Assembly: GCA_903642235.1 (NCBI GenBank)
Contig: CAHJWL010000001.1
Location: forward strand, 248,001 to 312,000
From: Acidobacteriaceae bacterium
Lineage (GTDB): Bacteria > Acidobacteriota > Terriglobia > Terriglobales > Acidobacteriaceae
Reading direction: 5' to 3'
Length of the DNA: 64,000 nucleotides
Numbering within the stretch: position 1 is the stretch's first letter; the number at the start of each line of letters is the position of its first letter. A program made the translations under genes and the position numbers. This document shows, one piece after another, positions 34,781 through 43,082 of the stretch. Below the pieces are notes generated by a model. The model did not search any database, was not told where the DNA came from, and worked only from the letters and a program-made list of their open reading frames with translations.

Positions 34781-35920
34781 CTATCGTTCCGCTGCCATGC
34801 CGAACCCCGCATCAATGGCATCCAGCAGCGTATTGCGTGGATCGCCGGTGTACTGCCAGAACATCATGCCACCAAGATGATGCGTCTTCACGTAAGCCGT
34901 CCGTGCTGCCTCCGCCTGCGCATCGTTATAGGTGACGAAGCTATTGGTCCCGGCGTTGTAGAGATACGGTGCCGCCGCCGTCGCATCCCAGAAGCGCACA
35001 AAGCCCTGCTGGTGGACGAGCGGTTCAATGTCGCCAAACACCATCTCCTCGCCGCCGCCCGCGATCGGCTGCCACAGCCCATTGTTCGCGCCCGAAACAC
35101 CCTGCCATCGGCGCCCGTAGAAGGGAACCCCCACCACCAGCTTGCGCGCAGGCACTCCAGCGGCAAGGTTCTTCCGCACCGCATCGTCGATCGAGATATG
35201 CTTCGGATCCGCGGCAACCGTGTGCAGCGGCGAGTCATGGCCGGTGGTCTGCGCCTCGTTGGAGTACCAGTCGTAGCACATCATGTTCACCGTGCTCAGC
35301 CACTTGGAGGCCTCGCGCATATCCGTGTGGTCGAGCCAGATCTGCGTCGCTCCCGTAGCTGAAGACGTCACCAGCGGCCGGCCGAGACGCGCCTCCTCGC
35401 GGTCGAAGCGCTGCCGCAGCTCCTTCAGCAAGAGCGTGTAGGTCTCGCGATCCTCCGGCCGTACCGTCGTGGTCGGCACATTACTGTAGCCGGGGTACTC
35501 CCAGTCGACGTCCACGCCGTCAAGGGCATACATCTTGACCGCCGCAACGGCAGACTCGACAAAGCGATGGCGCCCCTCCGGCGTTCCGGCCATCTCGGAA
35601 AACCCGGCTGATCCCTCGCCCCCTCCACCGACGGAGATGAGAATCTGCAGCTGCGGATTTCTCTTGCGCAGAGCAGCGAGCGCGGCCAGGTTCTCCCTGT
35701 CGTGCGCGCCGCGCTCGGCGATCAGGCCATCCTTGAGCGAAAGAAAGGCATAGTTGATGCGCGTCATCTTCTTAGCCGGAAGCGTGCTGCCGTCCAGCAC
35801 ACCGCCGCTTTCCGCAAAAACATAGCCGACCACCTCATACGGCGGTCGTTGTGCAAAGCCGGAGGCGCGGTCGGGAAGCGTGCAGGCCAGCAAAGCGAGA
35901 AGCAGGCACAAGAGTCGCAT
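34781..35920 (-). CDS. Secreted GH18 glycoside hydrolase (chitinase-like)
   Basis: 379 residues from the ATG at 35920, which begins a signal peptide (MRLLCLLLALLACTLP). GH18 landmarks are VVGYVFAESGG at the first strand, ILISVGGGGEGS, and the catalytic DGVDVDWEYPG with the acid/base Glu. MMCYDWYS, LVVGVPFYGRRW and the final MFWQYTGDP complete the TIM barrel. It would hydrolyse beta-1,4-GlcNAc polymers outside the cytoplasm. No carbohydrate-binding module. The open frame continues upstream to 36055 without protein character. Confidence 0.92.
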   Translation of the reverse strand: MRLLCLLLALLACTLPDRASGFAQRPPYEVVGYVFAESGGVLDGSTLPAKKMTRINYAFLSLKDGLIAERGAHDRENLAALAALRKRNPQLQILISVGGGGEGSAGFSEMAGTPEGRHRFVESAVAAVKMYALDGVDVDWEYPGYSNVPTTTVRPEDRETYTLLLKELRQRFDREEARLGRPLVTSSATGATQIWLDHTDMREASKWLSTVNMMCYDWYSNEAQTTGHDSPLHTVAADPKHISIDDAVRKNLAAGVPARKLVVGVPFYGRRWQGVSGANNGLWQPIAGGGEEMVFGDIEPLVHQQGFVRFWDATAAAPYLYNAGTNSFVTYNDAQAEAARTAYVKTHHLGGMMFWQYTGDPRNTLLDAIDAGFGMAAER

Positions 35921-36303
35921 GCGCCCACAGTACAGCATCGGTCCCCACTTCCAATCCATCGCCGCCTGTTCTCTCGGTCGAACAGAGCACCGCATGCGCG
36001 CAGCTGGTTCGCTGCCGCAAAGAGAGTCCCCCAGCGTATGCGGCCCACGAGCCACGGCACCGGTCGCTGGAGCGGCCTGGGATCGACTCTGCTTCTCTCA
36101 ACTAACCGGAAGCCTGCAAGCCGCGGCAGTCACCCCCGAAAGCGCTGAGTGAGAAAAGTGGATCGCACATGGCGCATCCACTCTGGCGCATCACTTACGA
36201 TCAAAACATCGATCGGACCCGCACGCGCCGTCAATCGTTCCGACTATACCCGGCTATGTCTCGCACGATGAAGACTTTGGCACCGAAGTACGGGGGGGGG
36301 CCT
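35921..36303. other. Intergenic region between the GH18 gene and era
   Basis: 383 bases upstream of the GH18 gene and downstream of era, both minus-strand genes. It holds a run of nine G residues (36292-36300) just before the era stop. No gene or RNA recognised; the GH18 promoter should be here. Confidence 0.5.
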
Positions 36304-37389
36304 CTACTTCTCCTCGGCCGCCTGCTTCGCCGCCAGATGCTCCATCTGCCGCCGCCAGTCCAGGTCATCCACAAACGGGCGGCTCGATCGCCACTCATCC
36401 TGCACCTTCACAAACAGCTGCAGAAACACCCTCGTCCCCAGCAGCCCTTCGATATCCTTTCGCGCCGCCGTCCCGATCCGCTTCAGCATCTCGCCGCCTT
36501 TGCCTATCAGGATCGCCTTCTGTCCCGTCCGCTCGCAGATGATCGCCGCCGCAATCTTCGTCAGCGGCAGCCGTCCATCGCGCCCCGGCTTCATCGACGC
36601 CGGATCCTCCCACTTCTCCACAACCACCGCGGACGAGTACGGCACCTCCTCTCCCGTCAGCAGCAGGATCTTCTCGCGAATCAGCTCCGCCACCAGAAAT
36701 CGCTCCGGCTGGTCGGTCACCTGGTCGGCAGGGAAGTAGCGCTGCCCCTCCTTCAGGTGCCCGATCACCGTCCCGAGCAGCAACTCCAGCCCTTCTTCCT
36801 TCCGCGCCGAGATCAGCACCACATCCGCAAACGTGTGCAGCCCACTCCAGTGCGCAATCAGCGGCAGCAGCTCCACCTTGTCCACCGCATCGATCTTGTT
36901 CAGCACCAGAATCACCGGGCACTCCAGCTTCCGCACCAGCGAGAGCGCAAAGTCATCCTCCGCCGCGCTCTTCGCCCGCTTGCTCGCCGTAAACTTCTTG
37001 CCACGCGCTGCCGTCTCCGCGGCCTCTTCGCCCTCTACCTTCACCGGCGCCGCCTGCGGCAGCCGATGCGTCGCATCCACGAGGAAGAGCACGGCGTCCC
37101 GACCCTCCAGCGCGTCATGCACCTCCTGCATCATGCGCCGGTCCAGCTGCGTCTCCGGCTTGTGCACGCCAGGCGTATCCACCAGCACCACCTGTGCCGC
37201 CCCGTGTCCCGCACCGCCCTTGCTCTTCTTCGTCGCCGCAACTTCGAGCACCCCCAGCACCCGCGTCCGCGTCGTCTGCGGCTTGTGCGTCACGATCGCC
37301 AGCTTCTGCCCCAGCAGCGCATTCAGCAGGGTTGACTTGCCGGCATTCGGCCGACCGATGATGGATACAAATCCTGAACGAAGCGCCAT
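36304..37389 (-). CDS. era: GTPase Era
   Basis: 361 residues from the ATG at 37389. G1 is GRPNAGKST, G3 DTPGVHKP, and G4 NKID. A KH domain lies at the C-terminus (ICERTGQKAILIGKGGEMLKR, near residue 285). Era binds the 3' end of 16S rRNA during 30S assembly. The protein is about 60 residues longer than usual because of a Lys/Ala/Glu-rich insert between G3 and G4 (about residues 110-150: EGEEAAETAARGKKFTASK). Confidence 0.95.
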   Translation of the reverse strand: MALRSGFVSIIGRPNAGKSTLLNALLGQKLAIVTHKPQTTRTRVLGVLEVAATKKSKGGAGHGAAQVVLVDTPGVHKPETQLDRRMMQEVHDALEGRDAVLFLVDATHRLPQAAPVKVEGEEAAETAARGKKFTASKRAKSAAEDDFALSLVRKLECPVILVLNKIDAVDKVELLPLIAHWSGLHTFADVVLISARKEEGLELLLGTVIGHLKEGQRYFPADQVTDQPERFLVAELIREKILLLTGEEVPYSSAVVVEKWEDPASMKPGRDGRLPLTKIAAAIICERTGQKAILIGKGGEMLKRIGTAARKDIEGLLGTRVFLQLFVKVQDEWRSSRPFVDDLDWRRQMEHLAAKQAAEEK

Positions 37390-37477
37390 CCCGCTAGTAT
37401 CGTCCTTCTCGCGTGCACACACCACCTTCGCTCCTGCGCTGCGCAGGCGTCAGCGCAAATGCTCTACACTTCCTCGC

Positions 37478-38620
37478 ATGCGACTCGCACCGCTTCCGGC
37501 AGCCCTGGCCCTCTTTCTGCTTCCAGTCTTCAGCCCCGCACAGACCCCGGCCGCGCCCCGGCCGCCGGCCTTCGACTCAACTACAGTCAACCCGGACCAC
37601 ACCGTTACGTTCAAGTTCTACGCCCCCACAGCGACCAAGGTGTCACTCGCCCTAAGCGGAACCGCCGGCCCGCAATCCATGGAGAAAGGTGCCGACGACG
37701 TCTGGTCTGTCACCACGTCTGCCGTAGCGCCCCAGATCTACGACTACCATTTTGACGTAGACGATCGACCGCAACTCGATCCGAAAAACACCCAGGTCAC
37801 CACCAACCTGCTCAACATCAGCAACCTGCTCGATGTTCCCGGCGATGCGCCGCAGCCGTGGGAGCCGCAGAACATTCCGCATGGCGAGATGCATCACCAC
37901 ATCTACACCACCTCGGTCGTCACCGGCCTCGCCCAGAACCAGAGCGACTTCTTCGTCTACACGCCTCCCGGATACAATCCGAAAGCGAAGAAGAAGTACC
38001 CCGTCCTCTATCTCCTCCACGGCTTCTCGGACGACGCCTCCGGCTGGACCGTCGTCGGCAAAGCAAACCTCATCCTCGACTCCCTCATCGCTCAAGGCAA
38101 AGCGAAACCCATGCTCGTCGTCATGCCGCTCGGCTACGGCAACATGAGCTTCGTCCGTACGCACTCCAGTTGGGACAACAAGGCCGCCGTTTACAGCAAC
38201 ACCGAGCTTCAGTCCAAGGCCCTGCTGACTGAGGTTCTCCCCCGCGTCGAGAGTAGCTATCGCGTCTCGAAGAACCGCGAGGACCGCGCCATCGCCGGCC
38301 TCTCTATGGGTGGCCTGGAGGCCCTGTCAACCGGCCTCAACAACCCCGACACGTTCGCCTACGTCGTCGGTCTCAGCTCCGCCGCCGCCTCCATCGACCG
38401 AACAAAACTCGCGAACCTTGATCCCAGGTCCGCCAACCTCAAACTGCTCTGGATCGCCTGTGGCACCGAAGATCATCTGCTCGAACCTAACCGCGACTTC
38501 ATCACCTTTCTCAAGTCGAAAAACATGCCCGTCACCGTCATCGAAACGCCCGGCATGCACGACTGGATGGTCTGGCGCGACAACCTCACCCACTTCACGC
38601 CGCTGCTGTTCCAGAAATAG
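37478..38620 (+). CDS. Secreted CE1-type esterase, copy 1
   Basis: 380 residues from the ATG at 37478, which starts a signal peptide ending near FSPAQ. An N-terminal immunoglobulin-like E-set domain (residues about 30-125, NPDHTVTFKFYAPTATKVSL) is followed by an alpha/beta hydrolase domain. The oxyanion region is YLLHGFSDDASGW, the nucleophile elbow GLSMGG, and the acid and His lie in the final third (GMHDWMVWRDNL). This is the XynZ/IroE-like feruloyl or acetyl-xylan esterase architecture, acting outside the cytoplasm. A close paralogue follows directly. Confidence 0.88.
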   Translation: MRLAPLPAALALFLLPVFSPAQTPAAPRPPAFDSTTVNPDHTVTFKFYAPTATKVSLALSGTAGPQSMEKGADDVWSVTTSAVAPQIYDYHFDVDDRPQLDPKNTQVTTNLLNISNLLDVPGDAPQPWEPQNIPHGEMHHHIYTTSVVTGLAQNQSDFFVYTPPGYNPKAKKKYPVLYLLHGFSDDASGWTVVGKANLILDSLIAQGKAKPMLVVMPLGYGNMSFVRTHSSWDNKAAVYSNTELQSKALLTEVLPRVESSYRVSKNREDRAIAGLSMGGLEALSTGLNNPDTFAYVVGLSSAAASIDRTKLANLDPRSANLKLLWIACGTEDHLLEPNRDFITFLKSKNMPVTVIETPGMHDWMVWRDNLTHFTPLLFQK

Positions 38621-38702
38621 CGAGCCTGTCTCTCTCCACGACGTTGCTATCCCGAGTGACGGAACCAAACCTGCCGTGACCTCAGTCCGCTACACTGCTC
38701 CC

Positions 38703-39845
38703 ATGATCCCCGTCCGTGCCCTGGCCCTTGCAACCTGCCTCCTCCCCATCGCAGCCTTCGCGCAGACGCCCCCGCCCGACTACAACTCCCACCAGGCCAA
38801 TCCCGACCACACCATCACTTTTCGCTACGCCGATCCCGTCGCTACCGCCGTCGACCTCAACTACGACTTCGCCGCCAAGCCCGTCCCCATGATCAAGGGC
38901 GCCGACGGCCTCTGGACCGTTACCACCCCGCCGCTGCCGCCCGAGATCTACTCCTACAACTTCGACGTCGACGGCCGCAAGCAGTTCGACCCCAACAACC
39001 TTACCGGCATCACCCCGAACCTCGTCTATCGCGGCGACGAGGTCGAGGTCCCCGCAGACACCCCGCAGCTCTGGGATCTCCAGCCCGTCCCGCACGGCGT
39101 CCTGCACGAGCATCGCTATACCACCAGGTCTGCCGTCGGCCTTCCCGCCAATCAGAGCCGCTACATCGTCTACACACCGCCAGGTTACGATCCCCGCGCG
39201 AAAACGCCCTATCCTGTGCTCTATCTGCTGCATGGCTGGTCGAATACCGTCGACACCTGGACCACCACGCTCCAGGCCGATCTCATCCTCGATAACCTGC
39301 TCGCCCAAGGCAAGATCAAGCCCATGGTCGTCGTCATCCCGCTGGCCTACGGCGACATGAGCTTCCTCAACGGCACTATCGGCGACATCTGGAAGCAGAA
39401 ACCCCTTGTCGACCACAACACGCAGCTCTTCTCACAGGCGCTGCTCAACGAGATTGTTCCTCAGGTTGAGAAGACCTACGCCATCCGCCATGACCGCGAC
39501 GGCCGCGCCCTCGCCGGGCTCTCCATGGGCGGCCTCGAGTCGCTCTCCATCGGCCTCGCCAACACAGACAAGTTCGCCTACATTGGCGGCTTCAGCGCTG
39601 CCGTGCACCTGATTGATCTGCCTGTGCAGTTCGGCACGCTAACGCCGAAGAACACCAGCCTTCGCCTGCTCTGGATCGCCTGCGGCAAGGAGGACGGCCT
39701 CATTAAAGCCAACCAGGCCCTTGCCGCTTATCTGAAGTCAAAGGATCTTCCCGTCACCGAGGTCGAAACACCCGGCGCCCACGTCTCCTTCGTCTGGCGC
39801 GATAACCTCATCCACTTCACGCCGCTGTTGTTCCAGACGAAGTAA
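38703..39845 (+). CDS. Secreted CE1-type esterase, copy 2
   Basis: 380 residues, the same length and domain order as its upstream neighbour: signal peptide, E-set domain (NPDHTITFRYADPVATAVDL), and esterase domain with YLLHGWSNTVDTW, GLSMGG and GAHVSFVWRDNL. The two differ in most loops, so the duplication is not recent. 82 bases after copy 1 on the same strand; a shared transcript is likely. The 3' end overlaps the convergent membrane-protein gene by 29 bases. Confidence 0.88.
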   Translation: MIPVRALALATCLLPIAAFAQTPPPDYNSHQANPDHTITFRYADPVATAVDLNYDFAAKPVPMIKGADGLWTVTTPPLPPEIYSYNFDVDGRKQFDPNNLTGITPNLVYRGDEVEVPADTPQLWDLQPVPHGVLHEHRYTTRSAVGLPANQSRYIVYTPPGYDPRAKTPYPVLYLLHGWSNTVDTWTTTLQADLILDNLLAQGKIKPMVVVIPLAYGDMSFLNGTIGDIWKQKPLVDHNTQLFSQALLNEIVPQVEKTYAIRHDRDGRALAGLSMGGLESLSIGLANTDKFAYIGGFSAAVHLIDLPVQFGTLTPKNTSLRLLWIACGKEDGLIKANQALAAYLKSKDLPVTEVETPGAHVSFVWRDNLIHFTPLLFQTK

Positions 39846-40863
39846 ACGCCGGCGGCCTCGCCTCGCGGGCACTCATCCAGTCCGCCGCCTCCGCCGCGCC
39901 CAGCACCGCCAGCGGCACCGTCCATTCCATCCACACCCGCGTCTCCGTCCACACACCGAACCACAGCGTTATGGGAACGCAGGCGGCGCAGCCATACAGC
40001 AGCGCGCGCTGCACAGCGTAGAGCCGACGGCGTTCCAGCCAGACAAAGATCACAAGGTAGCCGCCGGCGCTGAAGAGCTGCGGCCAGTGGTGTGGAAACA
40101 GGATCTCGTGGACGTTCTGCGCCAGCCGCGGGTACGTCAGGTTCAGGTTCCCAGCGAAGCGCCGCGCGATGAGCAGCCGGACCACCGCCCAGTACACCCC
40201 CATCCCCGCCACCAGAGCGCCCGTCCGGATCCACCGCGAGGCCACCTGCCGCTGCTCGGCCATAGCCTGCTGCTGGACAAAGAAGACCGGAGCCAGCATC
40301 AGGATGGAGAACAGTGCCGTCTCGCGCAGCGGAACATCGATCAGAAAGCAGAGGATCATGCCGCTCCAGAACCCTTCGAGCGCCAGAATGGCTCCGATGC
40401 CGAAGAGCGCCGCATGCGGCAGGTCGTACGCGTACCAGTAGTTGGTCGTCGCCCGCATCGTCGCCGTCACGGTCATGATCGCCAGCAGGAGCACGTCTGC
40501 CAGCCACCATGGCCGCACCCGATGTCGGCGGCTCCACCAGAACGCCACCAGCATCATGGCTCCGAGCGACACGAGCCCGAGCAGCAGACTGACAAACTTC
40601 TCCACCGTCACCGGCTCGTAGTACAGCGTTCCGACGCGTACCGTGTCCGCATAGCGGCTTGCGATCGCCTGCATGCGGGTGCTGTTCTCGGCCCATCGGA
40701 ACAGCGGCATGAGCGCCGCGCGGCCCTGGTACGGAAGGGGCGCCTGGCCATGCGCGTAGGCCTGCCAGTCGAGGAAGGTGTTGTTGACGAAGAAGTCGGC
40801 GCGGACGCACTGGATTGTCGCCAGCAGCAGCACAAACGCAACAAGCCAGTCACGGTTGCGCAT
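39817..40863 (-). CDS. GT-C-like polytopic membrane protein, paralogue A
   Basis: 348 residues from the ATG at 40863, preceded by CCGGAGAG; an ATG at 40917 is in frame. About nine membrane helices. Key segments are RADFFVNNTFLDWQAY near the N-terminus, YDLPHAALFGIG, DVPLRETALFSI, and TETRVWMEWTVPLAVLGAAE near the end. The same ordered features (YDMP, NRET, ETRIYGEL) occur in the gene at 59280-60407, so the two are paralogues. Function unknown; glycosyltransferase-C-like topology. Confidence 0.6.
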   Translation of the reverse strand: MRNRDWLVAFVLLLATIQCVRADFFVNNTFLDWQAYAHGQAPLPYQGRAALMPLFRWAENSTRMQAIASRYADTVRVGTLYYEPVTVEKFVSLLLGLVSLGAMMLVAFWWSRRHRVRPWWLADVLLLAIMTVTATMRATTNYWYAYDLPHAALFGIGAILALEGFWSGMILCFLIDVPLRETALFSILMLAPVFFVQQQAMAEQRQVASRWIRTGALVAGMGVYWAVVRLLIARRFAGNLNLTYPRLAQNVHEILFPHHWPQLFSAGGYLVIFVWLERRRLYAVQRALLYGCAACVPITLWFGVWTETRVWMEWTVPLAVLGAAEAADWMSAREARPPAFTSSGTTAA

Positions 40864-41011
40864 TCTCTCCGGAGGCGGAACGCGCGGCAGACCTGCCCTT
40901 AAGCCCTCATTCAACATACGGTTACCATAAACCAGCCCTGTGGGCTGACGATGCAAATACGTCCGTGGTTCCGCCGCGTCCGCCTTCGCGGGATAATACG
41001 AAGACGCCGGC

Positions 41012-42370
41012 ATGGAATCCTTCTTTTCGCGTTTCAAGAACTCGCTGGTCCTGGTAGCCCTGCTGCTGATCCAGACCATCGGTCTGGCCGTGCAGGTGCG
41101 CCGCCCTGTTGTTCCGCCTCTGGGCAGCGGTCCTGCGACAACGTCCAGCCTGGGAGCGCCGGAGACTCCAGACGTCACGGTGGCACGCTCCTGGATCGTT
41201 GCCGTGCTCTCACCGGCTGAGCGCGCCGTGCACGGCACCAGCACCTTCCTCCGTTCGACCTGGTTCAACTACCTTGATCTTCGCGGAGCGCGCCGGCAGA
41301 ACCTTGATCTGCGTCATCAGCTTGATGCGCTGCGCCTGCAGCAGGCCGCCATCGCTGAAGATGCTCTTGAGGGTTTGCGCCTGCAGTCCCTCCTCGCGTT
41401 TCAGCAGCATTATGTCAGCGGCACGGTAGCAGCGCAGGTGATCGGCACCAGCGGCACTGATCTCTCACGCGTCCTTTACCTTGACAAAGGCTCCGCAGAC
41501 GGCCTGAAGCCCGACATGGCTGTTATCACCCCGGACGGCATTGTCGGCAAGATTCGCGAGGTCTTTCCCCAGACAGCCCCGCATGTGGCGCAGCTGCTGC
41601 TGATCAACGACCAGACCTCCGGTGCCGGTGTTCTGCTGGAAAAGACCCGTGTTCGCGCTGTTCTTCGCGGCACAACGGCTGGCTACCTGCAAATCAGCAA
41701 TCTAACCCCCGATGACCGGATCAAACCGGGCGAGCAGGTCCTTACCTCCGGCGGCGACGGCATCTTCCCGCGTGGCCTTCCGGTCGGCATGATCGAAGCC
41801 GTAGCGCCTGATCCTGACCATCAGCCCTACACCGCCATTCGCATCCGCTCTGCCGCTAACCTCACCCGCCTGGAAGAGGTTCTCATCATCACCGGCACGG
41901 AGAACTCTCTTCCGCCGGCAAGCCTCCACGCGCTTGCCCGGGGTGCTGCCGCCACCGCTGAGGCTCGTGCCGCCGCACAGAAAGCTGCCGCCGACAGGGC
42001 TGCCGCACTCGAGGCCTCCAAGGAGGAGGCCGCTCGCTCCGCCGCCGAGGTCGTTGCCGACCGGCTCCCTGGCCTGCACGATCCCGATGAGTCCGTAGAA
42101 GATCGCGAAGCCCGCGTCAAAGCTGCAGCCGACGCCGCCGCACATCCGAAGACCGCGGGCGGAACCGTTCCTCACCCTCTTCCCACGGTTCATGCGGATC
42201 GTTACAGCCCGGGCACCACCCCGCCCGCCAGCACTCTCACTCCGGGTGCTTCACACACAATCGAGACTGCTCCGGCTACCAACGAGGAGGCGCCTCAAGC
42301 GCGCCGCACGCCCAGCCCTGCACCGAGATCCACCTCACCGAACTCTGACGCTACCCCGCCGCAGCTCTAG
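41012..42370 (+). CDS. mreC: Rod shape-determining protein MreC
   Basis: 452 residues: one N-terminal membrane helix (about residues 12-30), a coiled coil (LRHQLDALRLQQAAIAED), then the MreC beta-barrel domain with VIGTSGTDLSRVLYLDKGSA, DGIVGKIREVFP, LLINDQTSGAGVLLEKTRVR and LTSGGDGIFPRGLPVG. The C-terminal 150 residues are an Ala/Glu/Pro-rich extension not needed for the fold. It scaffolds the elongasome in the periplasm. First gene of the mreC-mreD-mrdA cluster. Confidence 0.95.
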   Translation: MESFFSRFKNSLVLVALLLIQTIGLAVQVRRPVVPPLGSGPATTSSLGAPETPDVTVARSWIVAVLSPAERAVHGTSTFLRSTWFNYLDLRGARRQNLDLRHQLDALRLQQAAIAEDALEGLRLQSLLAFQQHYVSGTVAAQVIGTSGTDLSRVLYLDKGSADGLKPDMAVITPDGIVGKIREVFPQTAPHVAQLLLINDQTSGAGVLLEKTRVRAVLRGTTAGYLQISNLTPDDRIKPGEQVLTSGGDGIFPRGLPVGMIEAVAPDPDHQPYTAIRIRSAANLTRLEEVLIITGTENSLPPASLHALARGAAATAEARAAAQKAAADRAAALEASKEEAARSAAEVVADRLPGLHDPDESVEDREARVKAAADAAAHPKTAGGTVPHPLPTVHADRYSPGTTPPASTLTPGASHTIETAPATNEEAPQARRTPSPAPRSTSPNSDATPPQL

Positions 42371-42393
42371 ACTCACTTGAGACGTCTGAAACC

Positions 42394-42918
42394 ATGCTGA
42401 CACCTGGCTACACCACGCGCCGCGAACTCGAAGAGCACAGCTTCAGCCCTGTCGCTACGCTCCTTGTCCCGCTGGTCGCCATTCTGCTGCAGGTCCTGCT
42501 GACCAAGACCTTTCCTCAGCTCTTCCTGCTGGACCTTCCGTTGCTCGTCACCGTCTTCTTTGCGGTTAGCCGCCGCTCTCCGATCGCAGGCGCTGTCACG
42601 GGCATGATTATCGGCTTGCTCGAAGATCTCGTCAGCGGCCAGCCCCTCGGCATCAACAGTCTTTCAAAGACCCTGATCGGCTACATCGCCGCCTCCATCG
42701 GCCTGCAGATTGATGTCGAAGCCATCACCACGCGCGTCGTCATGATCTTTCTTTTTTCGATGATGAACAGCCTCTTTCTGTACCTCATCGTTCGCCGCCT
42801 GCTTGGGCTGGAGACGCATCAGCTTCTGTGGAGACATGAGCTGCTCCGCGCAGCGGTTAACACCGCCGTCGCCATCCCGCTCTTCTTCGCTCTGGACCGC
42901 TCCAAGCGACGGCAATAG
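42394..42918 (+). CDS. mreD: Rod shape-determining protein MreD
   Basis: 174 residues with five hydrophobic segments (for example VATLLVPLVAILLQVLL and MIFLFSMMNSLFLYLIV). GMIIGLLEDLVSGQPLGINS, followed by LSKTLIGYIAA, is the MreD signature. An integral membrane partner of MreC. It lies 23 bases after mreC and 164 bases before mrdA. Confidence 0.9.
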   Translation: MLTPGYTTRRELEEHSFSPVATLLVPLVAILLQVLLTKTFPQLFLLDLPLLVTVFFAVSRRSPIAGAVTGMIIGLLEDLVSGQPLGINSLSKTLIGYIAASIGLQIDVEAITTRVVMIFLFSMMNSLFLYLIVRRLLGLETHQLLWRHELLRAAVNTAVAIPLFFALDRSKRRQ

Positions 42919-43082
42919 GTCGCTGCCAGCTTGGGCTTCCTGTGTTTGCACCGTAGCTCTTGCCTCCCTCCCCTGAGGTCTGCTCCCCGCGAAGGTCTTC
43001 AAGTACCTTCGCGTACCCCTCCCGGTTCACTCGGGTGAGAGCGTGGCCTGTGACCGGCTAGACTAACCACAGGCCCTCCCCC

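Noticed and set aside
38641..38665. Another repeat copy between the two esterase genes (GTTGCTATCCCGAGTGACGG)
   Set aside because: Only the ATCCCG part matches; the other arm and flanks are absent.
42919..43082. Small gene or rodA remnant between mreD and mrdA
   Set aside because: 164 bases without a plausible start, ribosome site or coding pattern.
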